Positions 9,011 through 18,015 of a DNA stretch of 64,000 bases are shown here, in pieces. This stretch comes from Alphaproteobacteria bacterium. Lineage in GTDB: Bacteria; Pseudomonadota; Alphaproteobacteria; Rickettsiales; JABSSG01. The stretch spans positions 128,482-192,481 of the forward strand of contig JAUHXQ010000003.1 in the NCBI GenBank assembly GCA_030426905.1. Direction: 5' to 3'. Under the pieces are notes generated by a model. It was not told where the DNA came from and made no database searches. It worked only from the letters and a program-made list of their open reading frames with translations. Every line of letters starts with the position of its first letter. Within the stretch, counting starts at the first letter, position 1. The translations under genes and the position numbers were made by a program.

Positions 9011-12000
9011 ATGGCTAATTTATATGATATTACAACTCTAAGCGCACTTATAGAGTATAAAGCGAAAAACCCACATAAAACTATAAGCTTGAAAGGTTTA
9101 GAAGATATTCGTTCTGATGAACAATTAGCCATCATTAGAGAACTAATGTCATCATCGCTCATAAGTTACGATTTAGATGATCTAGCCACTTACTCCGATC
9201 TGCTGCTGTCCAGTGATCCAAATCAATTTTTAATTCAAGTGGCATCAGCATATGTTAAGTATAGTGATGCAAAACAACGTCAAATAGAAATAGATTTGAT
9301 CAATGAATCCCTTGATAGAGGAGCATCTGTCATGGCAATTTTAGAATCCTACAAGGATGACTTAGAAATACTTAATCACTTCCAAAACAAGATACTACGA
9401 AATAAAAACACAGCAGATCAGTTCCTAGTCAGAGTAATATCGACACATACATACACTGAAGCTGAAAAGGAAATTCAAGCTAAGTTAGCAGGTGCAGCAA
9501 TAGATAAAGGTGCTAAAATAGAATCTGCCCTCAGTAATCCTTCTTTGAGATTAAGTATAGCAGTGCTCGATAATTTACAATCTGTATTGTTAACAGAAAA
9601 CACAGCAGATCAGTTCCTAGTCAGAGTAATATCGGAATATACATACGCTGAAGCTGGAAAGGAAATGCAAGCTAAGTTAATAAATGCAGCAATAGATAAA
9701 GGTGCTGAGATAGAATTTGCTCTCAGTAATTTTGGATTAAATATAAAAGTGCTCGATGATTTACAATCTGTATTGTTAACAGAAAACACAGCAGATCAGT
9801 TCCTAGTCAGAGTAATATCGACATATACATACACTGAAGCTGGAAAGGAAATTCAAGCTAAGTTAGCAGGTGCAGCAATAGATAAAGGTGCTGAGATAGA
9901 ATCTGCTCTCAGTAACTCTTTTGGATTAAATATAAAAGTGCTCGATGATTTACAATCTGTATTGTTAACAGAAAACACAGCAGACCAGTTTTTGAGTAAA
10001 GTAATATTGGCATATGCAAACACTGAAGCTGAAAAAGAAATTCAAGCTAAGTTAATAAATGCAGCAACTGATAAAGGTGCTAAAATAAAATTATGTTATT
10101 TAGAATATGGTAATGTTAACTTAAACAGTATATCACAGATTCAAGATAAAATACTTGATCCTACCTTCAGTGAACTGGACCCTACTGAATCTTTAACGAT
10201 AATTCTTAACTCTTTGTCTGCCACTACCCACCCCACTATTTCTCAGGAATCTCAACTCAATCTTATTGATTTGTGTGTTAAGCACGGAGCAAATATAGAT
10301 AAAGCATTAAGTAATGTGAGCGCACATGGGTTTCTTCAAGATGGAGTGTTTACTTATAAGTTACTTCCTGATTTTATAATTGATCATCTTATTAATAATG
10401 GTTTAACTAAAGAATATGCGCTTATCTACTATATAGAAAGAGATAATTATCAATATATAGAAAGTGGATCTTTGCAAGGATTAAGCCTAAAGCTAGATAC
10501 TAACAATGTGCAAATGTTAGAACCTATTTATAGATTTGATTTTAGCACATCCGCTAAAATTTTAAAATTTTTTCATAATATAGACCTAACATCTATAAAT
10601 AACATATTAAGACCCAAAGGAATATCACATTCAGTAATAGACTCTATTTTCAATTTTATTAAATTTGTTCAAGAATATGCAAATATATCCGATGATAGAT
10701 CTAGCTCTTTAACAGATATTGAGATAAATTTATTAAATGAAGATTTGCCGTGTTTAGCTTTAGAGCAATATAAGAACTGTGTACCTCTTAACAACTATGG
10801 ATATAGTGTACTCCACCTAGCAATAATTTCTGGAAAATATGATTTAGCATTGCAACTATTGCAAGAAGGCTACTCTATAGATACAACAACACTAATTATT
10901 TTGTCTCGTAAAGATACTAATGGTGCAACACAGGAGCTCTTAAATCTTGCAAATTATATAATTAATAATTCTAACAATCTTGATTTGCATTTAAATGAAA
11001 GTGGAGAAACTTTAGTAGATAACTTTATAAGCAATACTGATTTAAGAGCATTAGTACTAGAAAAGTCAAATGATAAAATATACTCTTTTTTAAAGCAGGA
11101 TAAGGATTGTCAAATCCTAACTTATAATGATAGCAAAACTAATATTGCTATAACTCATACGGAGTCTTTTTGGTCTACAGGCCTCACTGCTACAGCAAGA
11201 AAAGCTATGGCATCAAATCCTAATCTACAATTTTATACAATTAGTATTCAAGATATTGAAGAATGCGGGTCCGATATATTAAATTATATAGATGCATTTA
11301 TGAATCCTGGGGCTAGTGACAACTTTCCAAAAGGCAAGAATGTTTTTACTATTCAAAATGTTCCTATAAATAAAGACCCTGAAAAGTCTTACCAAGAAAT
11401 ATTATCCCTAACATATGATAATGATATTCCTTATTTTGGCATTTGTGCAGGTGCACAAAACTTTATTCTCCATCATCAAGGGAGTTTATACCCTCTGAGC
11501 GGATATAATATGGGGAAACATACTATAAATTTAGTTTCAGGTAGCATGGTACATTTTATGTCTTTAACCAAAGCAGAGCAAGATGAGGCATTAAGTAGCT
11601 GCGTATTTCCTATAGTTACGTATAAAGGAGATACCGCTCATCACTTTGCGGCAACTATGTATGATCTAGGTAACGGCATAAAAATTGGAGGAACTTCTGA
11701 GGATAATGTTGCTATGGCCTATGCGCACAGCAACGGTATAAGGTTTGCAACCCAATACCATCCAGAGCACTTTTATCATGAGTCCAACGAAATAGGACGT
11801 CAAAAAATACTGCTTGATAATTTCTTTAAAACTGCAACCATGCATCATGATTATAGATTGGAGCCAGAATTATTTATGCACCCAAGTGTGGTTATGCAAC
11901 AAGTGCAGGACAAATTATCACAATGTACTGACAAAAAATATTTGCTCGAATATAAAAATGAATATTGCATGTATACCAACATATCTATAAGTGATGATTT

Positions 12001-12049
12001 ACAAAAATCTCAGACCATCCTTATAGGAAGTGACATGGATAATCACTAA
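9011..12049 (+). CDS. large repeat protein with C-terminal class I glutamine-amidotransferase-like domain
   Basis: A 1012-residue protein with no signal peptide, probably an effector. Residues about 133-380 contain four copies of a 62-64-residue unit beginning NTADQFLVRVIS and continuing QAKLINAAIDKGAEI, with more diverged copies on both sides; the KGAxI pattern resembles worn ankyrin repeats. An ankyrin-like unit (YSVLHLAIISGKYDLALQLL) lies near residues 595-625. Residues about 710-945 look like a class I glutamine amidotransferase fold: Cys812 in FGICAGAQNF, and His917 and Glu919 in QYHPEH, giving a complete Cys-His-Glu triad. This resembles PuuD-like gamma-glutamyl hydrolases or biotin-ligase N-domain proteins; substrate unknown. 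A single intact gene between fabI and a convergent oxidoreductase gene. Confidence 0.78.
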   Translation: MANLYDITTLSALIEYKAKNPHKTISLKGLEDIRSDEQLAIIRELMSSSLISYDLDDLATYSDLLLSSDPNQFLIQVASAYVKYSDAKQRQIEIDLINESLDRGASVMAILESYKDDLEILNHFQNKILRNKNTADQFLVRVISTHTYTEAEKEIQAKLAGAAIDKGAKIESALSNPSLRLSIAVLDNLQSVLLTENTADQFLVRVISEYTYAEAGKEMQAKLINAAIDKGAEIEFALSNFGLNIKVLDDLQSVLLTENTADQFLVRVISTYTYTEAGKEIQAKLAGAAIDKGAEIESALSNSFGLNIKVLDDLQSVLLTENTADQFLSKVILAYANTEAEKEIQAKLINAATDKGAKIKLCYLEYGNVNLNSISQIQDKILDPTFSELDPTESLTIILNSLSATTHPTISQESQLNLIDLCVKHGANIDKALSNVSAHGFLQDGVFTYKLLPDFIIDHLINNGLTKEYALIYYIERDNYQYIESGSLQGLSLKLDTNNVQMLEPIYRFDFSTSAKILKFFHNIDLTSINNILRPKGISHSVIDSIFNFIKFVQEYANISDDRSSSLTDIEINLLNEDLPCLALEQYKNCVPLNNYGYSVLHLAIISGKYDLALQLLQEGYSIDTTTLIILSRKDTNGATQELLNLANYIINNSNNLDLHLNESGETLVDNFISNTDLRALVLEKSNDKIYSFLKQDKDCQILTYNDSKTNIAITHTESFWSTGLTATARKAMASNPNLQFYTISIQDIEECGSDILNYIDAFMNPGASDNFPKGKNVFTIQNVPINKDPEKSYQEILSLTYDNDIPYFGICAGAQNFILHHQGSLYPLSGYNMGKHTINLVSGSMVHFMSLTKAEQDEALSSCVFPIVTYKGDTAHHFAATMYDLGNGIKIGGTSEDNVAMAYAHSNGIRFATQYHPEHFYHESNEIGRQKILLDNFFKTATMHHDYRLEPELFMHPSVVMQQVQDKLSQCTDKKYLLEYKNEYCMYTNISISDDLQKSQTILIGSDMDNH
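9407..10159 (+). repeat. four tandem in-frame repeats of 186-192 bp
   Basis: Units begin at 9407, 9599, 9785 and 9974, each opening with the codons for NTADQFL. The first three are nearly identical in DNA, including silent positions, so the expansion is recent; the fourth is more diverged. They lie inside the gene at 9011-12049. Confidence 0.9.
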
Positions 12050-12148
12050 AAAATATAGAGCCTGGTTATTTTTTATATCGTGTAAGTTAGTTTATTAATA
12101 TTTTACTCTAAACACTTTGTTTTGTATTCTCAGTAAACTCTACTAAGT

Positions 12149-13114
12149 TCAAGCAGGACAGTTAGTTGCAGATGCTTTCTCTAGAATTCTCATTATATTA
12201 AGAGATTCCATTCCATCAGTTAGAGGTTTTTTGTTATTAATAATACAATCAATAAAATGCTGACATTCATTCTTTAAAGGTTCAGAAGGGGTTATAGGTA
12301 AATACTCTAGGTTTTTATTAGATGTTAGTGTTTTATTGGGTGATTCGGAGATATCATAATGACAGATGGCTATTTTATTCTCCCAAGGCTTTAAATCATT
12401 AAATATAGCCATTTTCTTTTCTCCGATAACAACAAATTTTTGTTCTTTTTCAGGATTTAACCAAGAAACAAAAATATGAGCTTTAATGCCATTTGCAAAC
12501 TTGAGCTGTAGCATGGAGAAATCTCCGATACTATGTTTTATGAATTGAGTGCTGGTATGGTTAATCGTGACATTACTATTTCCTGCGATAGACAAGATCA
12601 TCGAGAGATCATGTGGCGCAAGGTCCCACAATACACTTTGGTTTGCATAAATTTTACCCAAATTGAGCCTATTTGAATATATATATTTAATATTCCCTAA
12701 TTCTCCATTGAGTACCATATTTTTGAGAGAGATGAAGGCATCGTGGTATTGCAATAGATGACCGCACATCAATTTTTTTTGAAACTTATCTGCTAAGCTA
12801 CATAAGTCTTTTACTTCTTCAGAAGACATGGCCATAGGTTTTTCAATAAATACATGCTTACCTGCTTGGAGTGCTTCTCTAGCTAATTGATAATGTGTTT
12901 GAGCTTGAGTTGCAATTGCTATAGCGCTAATATCTTTATTTGCAAGTATCTCTTGCCAAGAGTGAACTTGAGTTTTGTAATTATCTGCAATTTTTTGAGC
13001 TTTTTCTAAGTTGTGATCGCAAATAGAATGTAAAACTTTCAAATCTGCAAAATTACGTGCTAAATTTTTACCCCAGTCACCTATTCCGACTACGGAGATT
13101 TTAATTTTGTTCAT
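12149..13114 (-). CDS. Gfo/Idh/MocA-family NAD(P)-dependent oxidoreductase
   Basis: A 321-residue two-domain oxidoreductase. The N-terminal Rossmann fold carries GIGDWGKNLARNF and the catalytic-loop signature GKHVFIEKPMA, in which the EKP lysine is conserved. The C-terminal half (from about residue 125) fits the family's substrate-binding sheet. Members dehydrogenate sugars, sugar nucleotides or inositol; some work in nucleotide-sugar pathways for surface polysaccharide. The substrate cannot be told here. It starts at ATG 13114, 21 bases after the tRNA-Asp gene on the same strand, and converges with the large repeat protein gene. The gene looks intact. Confidence 0.85.
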   Translation of the reverse strand: MNKIKISVVGIGDWGKNLARNFADLKVLHSICDHNLEKAQKIADNYKTQVHSWQEILANKDISAIAIATQAQTHYQLAREALQAGKHVFIEKPMAMSSEEVKDLCSLADKFQKKLMCGHLLQYHDAFISLKNMVLNGELGNIKYIYSNRLNLGKIYANQSVLWDLAPHDLSMILSIAGNSNVTINHTSTQFIKHSIGDFSMLQLKFANGIKAHIFVSWLNPEKEQKFVVIGEKKMAIFNDLKPWENKIAICHYDISESPNKTLTSNKNLEYLPITPSEPLKNECQHFIDCIINNKKPLTDGMESLNIMRILEKASATNCPA

Positions 13115-13135
13115 CAGGTAAGCCGCTTTTTCTAA

Positions 13136-13213
13136 TGGCGGGAGTGACGGGAATTGAACCCGCGACCTCCTGCGTGACAGGCAGGCGCTCTAACCGGGCT
13201 GAGCTACACCCCC
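13136..13213 (-). tRNA. tRNA-Asp (GTC)
   Basis: A complete cloverleaf on the minus strand, 78 bases with encoded CCA. The acceptor arm GGGGGTG pairs with CACTCCC, the anticodon arm CTGCCTGTCACGCAG gives anticodon GTC, and the T arm contains GGGTTCAATTCCC. The oxidoreductase gene follows 21 bases downstream. Confidence 0.97.
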
Positions 13214-13291
13214 ATTAGTGATATAAAGTTTATTTAGTAACCCATTTCTCACTTTAAGTAAAGCTCTAATTATAAAATTAAACTGTTATAT

Positions 13292-13852
13292 TTATGTATT
13301 AGAAAAATTTAGTTTCCTCGAGCAATAAGAACAATAGATTCTTCGGGTGGCAGGAACTATAGGTTTACACAATATTTTTAAGGATTCATACCACAAATAT
13401 ATAGTTGCTAGACTCCATGTAAATAATTCATATTGTATCTTATCCATATCTGACATACTAATCGAGTAATCTTGCTGTAATAATCCTGCCACAATAGTAG
13501 CTATAATTACTATTGCAAAAGGAATAACTAGTTTCCCTAAAATTAAAAATTTACAGAAAATAATAGGTGTATGGACGATAAAACTTTTAAAATTTTTTTT
13601 ACATTTATCAAAAGAGATTTTCTTATAAGTTGCCATAGATATCTGACAAACTAGATGAATAACTAAAAAATATACATCAGTCAAAGAAACATAATAAGGT
13701 TTGTAGCAATAAAAAAACATACCTCCTATTGGGTAAATGATCAGTAAAAGCGTTATTAATAATGAGAAAGCAAGATATAACCAAAAAATGAAGTATTTTA
13801 AATATACAACAAAACACTTTAGTCCTGTATAAATTTTATTAAGATTGCTCAT
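13292..13852 (-). CDS. predicted membrane protein, unknown
   Basis: A 186-residue protein I do not recognise. It has three or four hydrophobic segments, the first a long stretch around FIFWLYLAFSLLITLLLIIY and a later one around LVIPFAIVIIATIVAGLL, with basic loops and a basic C-terminus containing CSYCSRK. The start is set at the ATG at 13852. The frame stays open for 23 further codons to 13921, but those codons overlap a 10-bp inverted repeat and lack a ribosome site. It lies upstream of tRNA-Asp on the same strand. Function unknown. Confidence 0.5.
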   Translation of the reverse strand: MSNLNKIYTGLKCFVVYLKYFIFWLYLAFSLLITLLLIIYPIGGMFFYCYKPYYVSLTDVYFLVIHLVCQISMATYKKISFDKCKKNFKSFIVHTPIIFCKFLILGKLVIPFAIVIIATIVAGLLQQDYSISMSDMDKIQYELFTWSLATIYLWYESLKILCKPIVPATRRIYCSYCSRKLNFSNT

Positions 13853-13888
13853 TATAATTTTATTATGCACTATACCTCGCTTGCGGTA

Positions 13889-13971
13889 CTGTCTAGAACT
13901 CGCTCCTTTATTCAACTTCACTACTAATTTCTCGCTGTAATTATCTCTTCGGAATTCCTTATTCTAGACAG
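13889..13971. repeat. 10-bp perfect inverted repeat flanking 63 bases
   Basis: CTGTCTAGAA (13889-13898) and TTCTAGACAG (13962-13971) are exact reverse complements around 63 AT-rich bases, just upstream of the membrane-protein gene. It could be the remnant ends of a very small mobile element or a regulatory dyad. No matching copy was noticed elsewhere in the window. Confidence 0.4.
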
Positions 13972-14074
13972 CACCATTATTGATGTTTACTCAAAAGTTA
14001 ATTATTTATAGTTCATTTCTATGTTTTTTTCTATACTGACTTTAAAAATTATATAAATAAACATCTAGTGGTTT

Positions 14075-14923
14075 TTATTGATTCTCTTTTTTTGCATCTT
14101 CAAGAAGAGATTCAAATCCTTTTCTAAAGCAGTCTCCTAGTTGTGCTGTAAGAAGATAACCTAATCTATCTCGTTTTTTTTCTAATTCTTTTGTTTTCTC
14201 ATCTAGGTCATTCTTCATTTGTTCGAGTGTTTTTCCTAATTTACTTTTGAGAAATTCTTCATTTAGATCTTTATCAAACAGCCCATAACCTAGAGCGTTG
14301 CTAAAGGATCCTAAAGGTCCATTCTTGTTTAATTTTTCCAATTTATCATCGATAGGATGTTTAGAAGCTAGTATGTCGCTGATAAAATTATCCTTCCAAG
14401 TATTTGTTTCAAGTTTATTTTCAGGTTTAAAAATATCAAGAACAGGAGGGGGGCTAACTTTATTAATCTCTTCTATAGGCTTCAGAATAGAATCTTGATA
14501 CTGTTTCGTGGAGTCTAAAGGAATAGGCTTGATAGGGTTGATAGGATTAATATAAGTGTATGATGGATTAAGAGGATTTAGTCTATCGTCTGCTGTTCCT
14601 CCGTTGTATGGTCCATTTACTGGGTTTATTAGAGGTTGCCCTCCCCATTGATTTATTGGGCCTCCCCATAGATTTTGTGCAACATAAGGTTGGTATCCTT
14701 GTCCTTGAGCTGAGGGCAGTATAAAAGGGGGGATTGATATTGCTTTATCTAAAGATTTAAGTAAGGAAGTAATTTGTTGAGATACAGATTCCATAAAGCT
14801 AGTGGTAATGCTATTTAAATGAGGTTCATAAAATAGTTGATCTATTTGTTTCATTGATTCTAAATCAATGGTACCCATATTTTCTTGTAGATTATTTAAA
14901 TCACAATCGCATAAATTATTCAT
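14075..14923 (-). CDS. proline/asparagine-rich protein with C-terminal coiled coil, unknown
   Basis: A 282-residue protein without recognisable homology. Residues about 65-145 are low-complexity and rich in Pro, Asn, Gly and Ile, including NPLNPSYTYINPINPIKPIP. The C-terminal 80 residues are charged and heptad-like (LEQMKNDLDEKTKELEKKRD), suggesting a coiled coil. There is no signal peptide or membrane segment, which would suit a cytoplasmic or secreted effector, but this is speculative. It starts at ATG 14923 with AAGAGA upstream and a consensus-like promoter further up. It is flanked by nadK on the same strand and an unknown membrane protein. Confidence 0.6.
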   Translation of the reverse strand: MNNLCDCDLNNLQENMGTIDLESMKQIDQLFYEPHLNSITTSFMESVSQQITSLLKSLDKAISIPPFILPSAQGQGYQPYVAQNLWGGPINQWGGQPLINPVNGPYNGGTADDRLNPLNPSYTYINPINPIKPIPLDSTKQYQDSILKPIEEINKVSPPPVLDIFKPENKLETNTWKDNFISDILASKHPIDDKLEKLNKNGPLGSFSNALGYGLFDKDLNEEFLKSKLGKTLEQMKNDLDEKTKELEKKRDRLGYLLTAQLGDCFRKGFESLLEDAKKENQ

Positions 14924-14973
14924 AATTTTCTCTTAATTTAATTAAACAAATTTAAGAGCACGTGCTGATTGCA

Positions 14974-15002
14974 TTACTACTTGAAAGCGAGTAAGCTGTC
15001 AA
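14974..15002 (-). promoter_or_regulatory. candidate promoter for the proline/asparagine-rich protein
   Basis: On the minus strand TTGACA (15002-14997) is followed after 17 bases by TAGTAA (14979-14974), about 50 bases before the start codon at 14923. A 7-bp dyad CTCTTAA (14930-14936) / TTAAGAG (14952-14958) lies between promoter and gene. Confidence 0.4.
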
Positions 15003-15035
15003 TAATAAATTATAAGTTGAAATGAAAATAAATTA

Positions 15036-15057
15036 AAATAACCTATTGCAATAGGGA
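15036..15057 (-). terminator. candidate rho-independent terminator of nadK
   Basis: Just past the nadK stop, reading on the minus strand, the palindrome CCTATTGCAATAGG (15055-15042) is followed by the T-rich run TTATTTTAATTTATTTT. The stem is short, so support is moderate. Confidence 0.4.
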
Positions 15058-15070
15058 TGATTGATAAAAA

Positions 15071-15889
15071 TTAATCTATAAGAAATTGCTCTTTTGTGAT
15101 TTTATCTTCAAAGCTTTGGTTTTTATCGAAGAGCAAATTTATTTTTTTGCGAGTTAATGCTTTAACGGATACTTGTTTAACATTGCGGACCTCAAAGAAA
15201 TCAGCAACAGCGCTTACAGGCCTTTTAGCAGAATTTTTTATTTTAAATATAACGTTAGTCTTATAGTACAATAATGCGCCATGCCATCTGCGTGGTCTAA
15301 AAGGACTAATAGGGGTTAAAGCCAAGAGATTTGCTTCTATTGGCAATATAGGTCCTCCTGCTGATAAATTGTAAGCTGTGCTTCCCGCCGGAGTAGCAAT
15401 CATTACACCATCACTTACTAAATTAGCAATTTTAATTTTATTTTCTATGGATACTTCTATATGTGCTGTCTGATGAGTCTGTCTGAGTAAAGATACTTCA
15501 TTAAATGCAATTGCCTTGGTTTTCTTATTATCAATATCCGTTACTTCCATTAGTAATGGATATATAGAAATTTGTCTCGCATTGTTTAGAATGCTAACAA
15601 AATCTTTTTCATTGCAGTTTGCCGTATCAAAATTATTCATCAAAAAACCAAGATTTCCAGTGCTGATACCATAGAAAGGAATTTTGAGATGTGAATATTC
15701 ATGCATTGAGTGCAACATGGTTCCATCACCGCCAATAACTACAATTAAATCTATGCGGTTAAAATCTGTATTTTTGGATTTGTCGGTAATATGAATGAAG
15801 CCAAATTTTGTTACGCATAATCTTAAAATATCAGAAGCTATTTTAAGATTATCAGCAACTACTCCAATACGTGTGTATTTATAAACCAT
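15071..15889 (-). CDS. nadK: NAD kinase
   Basis: ATP-dependent NAD kinase making NADP in the cytoplasm, 272 residues. The GGDGTMLHS motif near residue 53 supplies the catalytic aspartate, and the second signature SDGVMIATPAGSTAYNLSAGG, which binds NAD, is complete. It starts at ATG 15889 and is divergent from uvrC across a 268-base AT-rich gap. A short palindrome with a T-rich tail lies just beyond the stop codon. Assignment is secure. Confidence 0.95.
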   Translation of the reverse strand: MVYKYTRIGVVADNLKIASDILRLCVTKFGFIHITDKSKNTDFNRIDLIVVIGGDGTMLHSMHEYSHLKIPFYGISTGNLGFLMNNFDTANCNEKDFVSILNNARQISIYPLLMEVTDIDNKKTKAIAFNEVSLLRQTHQTAHIEVSIENKIKIANLVSDGVMIATPAGSTAYNLSAGGPILPIEANLLALTPISPFRPRRWHGALLYYKTNVIFKIKNSAKRPVSAVADFFEVRNVKQVSVKALTRKKINLLFDKNQSFEDKITKEQFLID

Positions 15890-16157
15890 GAATTTTAAGG
15901 ATACACTTTATTATCTTTATACACAATTATCTGTACAACTCAAACCTTTAGTTTGATATATTAAAACTTTTACTATCAATTTTATATGCATAGTTGCAAA
16001 TTTCTTGGTTTTCTTAGTTTTTTTGCTAATTGGTTAGTTTCTGTGCAATCTGTAGAAAACCACTAGAAAATGTAATAATAGAGAGTATAATACAGGACTT
16101 ATGCACATAGTTATCCACCATTTTTGTTGATATTAATGGTTTAGAAATATTTCTTTC
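15890..16157. promoter_or_regulatory. AT-rich nadK/uvrC gap with DnaA-box-like sites
   Basis: Two sites match TTATNCACA exactly, TTATACACA (15917-15925) and TTATGCACA (16099-16107); TTATCCACC (16111-16119) differs from TTATCCACA by one base. The second and third are spaced 12 bases apart in the same orientation. A TATAAT at 16086-16091 is a likely -10 for uvrC, placing the pair of boxes at or just after its transcription start. This may be DnaA control of uvrC, or part of a replication origin; neither is proved. Confidence 0.4.
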
Positions 16158-17972
16158 ATGGTGTTAAATATAAAGAATTTTATTGCTACTTGTACAACTT
16201 CACCTGGTGTTTATAAGATGATAGGTGATGAATCAAGAATTTTATATATTGGAAAAGCTTGTAATCTTAAATCAAGACTTTCGGACTATCTAACTATCGA
16301 TTCTCATCATCAAAGACTTATCAATTTAGTACAAAATATTAGGTTTATTGAGGTTATTAAGACAAATAATGAAGCAGAGGCTTTGATATTAGAGTCTAAT
16401 TTAATAAAAAAATATAAACCAAAATACAATATTTTACTTAAAGATGATAAATCATTTCCTTATATAGTAATAAATAAAAAACATAATTTTCCCAGCATAG
16501 CTAAATATAGAGGCTATAAAAAAGATGGATCGATTTACTTTGGACCTTTTACATCACCTAAAAAAACTGATGATACTATTTCTTTGCTTCAAAAAGCGTT
16601 TTTACTTAGGTCATGCAGCGATAAGGATTTTGCTAGTAGAAAAAGACCGTGTCTTTTATATCAATTAAAAAGATGTTCTGCGCCTTGTGTAAATAAAATA
16701 AGTAAATGCGATTATTCAACGTTGGTTGAACAAGCAAGCGAGTTTTTAGCAAATAAAAATACAACTTTGCAGGAGAGTTTAGCTGAGCAAATGGATAGTG
16801 CAAGTAAAGCAGAGGATTATGAAAAAGCGGCTATTTACCGAGATAGAATCAAAGCATTATCATTTATTCAAGCAAAGCAAATTGTAGAAATTGATAGTGG
16901 GAAAAATTTCGATGTGATAGCAGCGGCATGTAACGATTACATTAATGTTATTCAAGTGTTTTTTATTAGAGGGGGTAAAAACTTAGGTAATAAAGTATAT
17001 TATTTTGAAAATGAGGACTATATTTCTGCAAGTGATTTAATTTCTCGTTTTGTTAGTGAATTCTACCAGAAAAATTTTATTCCCGAAGAGATAATCCTTT
17101 CTCACAGTCTAAAAGATACAGAAGTGCTACAAAGATCTTTTAAAGCTTTATTTGGCCAAAAACTTGAAATTAATCACCCCAAAAGAGGGAAAAAATATGA
17201 ATTAATGAAGTTTGCTTTAGACAATGCTCATGATAATTTGAAACATAAATTTATGTTGTATAGCCAACATCACAAGCATTTACTATCTATACAGAACTTT
17301 TTTGGTGTTACTAAGAAAATAAGTAGAATAGAGGTGTATGATAACAGTCACATATCTGGCACTAATGCTATTGGTGCAATGATAGTTTACGATAAATCTG
17401 GTTTTAACAAAAACGAGTATAGAAAGTACAATATTAAATTTCATACTGGCAATAAAAATGTTGCTGATGATTATTACATGATGAGAGAGATGTTGTATCG
17501 TAGACTTAAGAATATTAGCTCTTTACCTGATTTAATAATCATAGATGGAGGGAAGGGGCATCTATCTGTTGCTCTTGAGGTTTGCAGAGAAAATCAGCTG
17601 CAAGATATATTTTTGGTTGCTATCTCTAAGGGGCCGCGTCGTAATTCTGGGGAAGAGCGGATTTATACATCTGATGATAAAGATATTTATTTAGATAAAT
17701 CAGATAAAATAAAACATTTCTTACAAATACTGAGGGATGAGGCACATAGATTTGCTATTACTTCCCATCGTACAAAGAGGGATAAAAAAATGACTAAGTC
17801 CATATTAGACGATATATCTGATATAGGTAGTATTAGGAAGAAAGAGTTGCTAAGAATTTTTGGCTCAGTTGATGCAATAAAGGAGGCATCGCAAGAGGAA
17901 TTACAAAAAGTGAAAGGCATAAGCAAAACAATAGCTAGAAAAATCTATATAAAATTGCATAATTCTTTGTAA
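16158..17972 (+). CDS. uvrC: UvrABC system protein C (excinuclease subunit)
   Basis: Nucleotide-excision-repair nuclease, 604 residues, full length. It incises both sides of a lesion handed over by UvrB, whose gene is at 55.3-57.3 kb. Domains in order: N-terminal GIY-YIG nuclease (GVYKMIGDESRILYIGKA, about 16-95); a cysteine-containing region; the UVR interaction motif (about 200-240); an RNase H-like nuclease domain (IEVYDNSHISGTNAIGAM); and C-terminal helix-hairpin-helix motifs ending near KVKGISKTIARKIY. The start is ATG 16158; the ribosome site is weak. pgsA follows 43 bases downstream on the same strand. Confidence 0.97.
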   Translation: MVLNIKNFIATCTTSPGVYKMIGDESRILYIGKACNLKSRLSDYLTIDSHHQRLINLVQNIRFIEVIKTNNEAEALILESNLIKKYKPKYNILLKDDKSFPYIVINKKHNFPSIAKYRGYKKDGSIYFGPFTSPKKTDDTISLLQKAFLLRSCSDKDFASRKRPCLLYQLKRCSAPCVNKISKCDYSTLVEQASEFLANKNTTLQESLAEQMDSASKAEDYEKAAIYRDRIKALSFIQAKQIVEIDSGKNFDVIAAACNDYINVIQVFFIRGGKNLGNKVYYFENEDYISASDLISRFVSEFYQKNFIPEEIILSHSLKDTEVLQRSFKALFGQKLEINHPKRGKKYELMKFALDNAHDNLKHKFMLYSQHHKHLLSIQNFFGVTKKISRIEVYDNSHISGTNAIGAMIVYDKSGFNKNEYRKYNIKFHTGNKNVADDYYMMREMLYRRLKNISSLPDLIIIDGGKGHLSVALEVCRENQLQDIFLVAISKGPRRNSGEERIYTSDDKDIYLDKSDKIKHFLQILRDEAHRFAITSHRTKRDKKMTKSILDDISDIGSIRKKELLRIFGSVDAIKEASQEELQKVKGISKTIARKIYIKLHNSL

Positions 17973-18015
17973 TTACATAATAAATTTGTTAATTTAAAAT
18001 AAAACGACAATTGTT

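Noticed and set aside
15890..16157. nadK/uvrC gap called as oriC
   Set aside because: Only three DnaA-like boxes and no usual origin neighbours; kept as a candidate finding, not as an origin feature.
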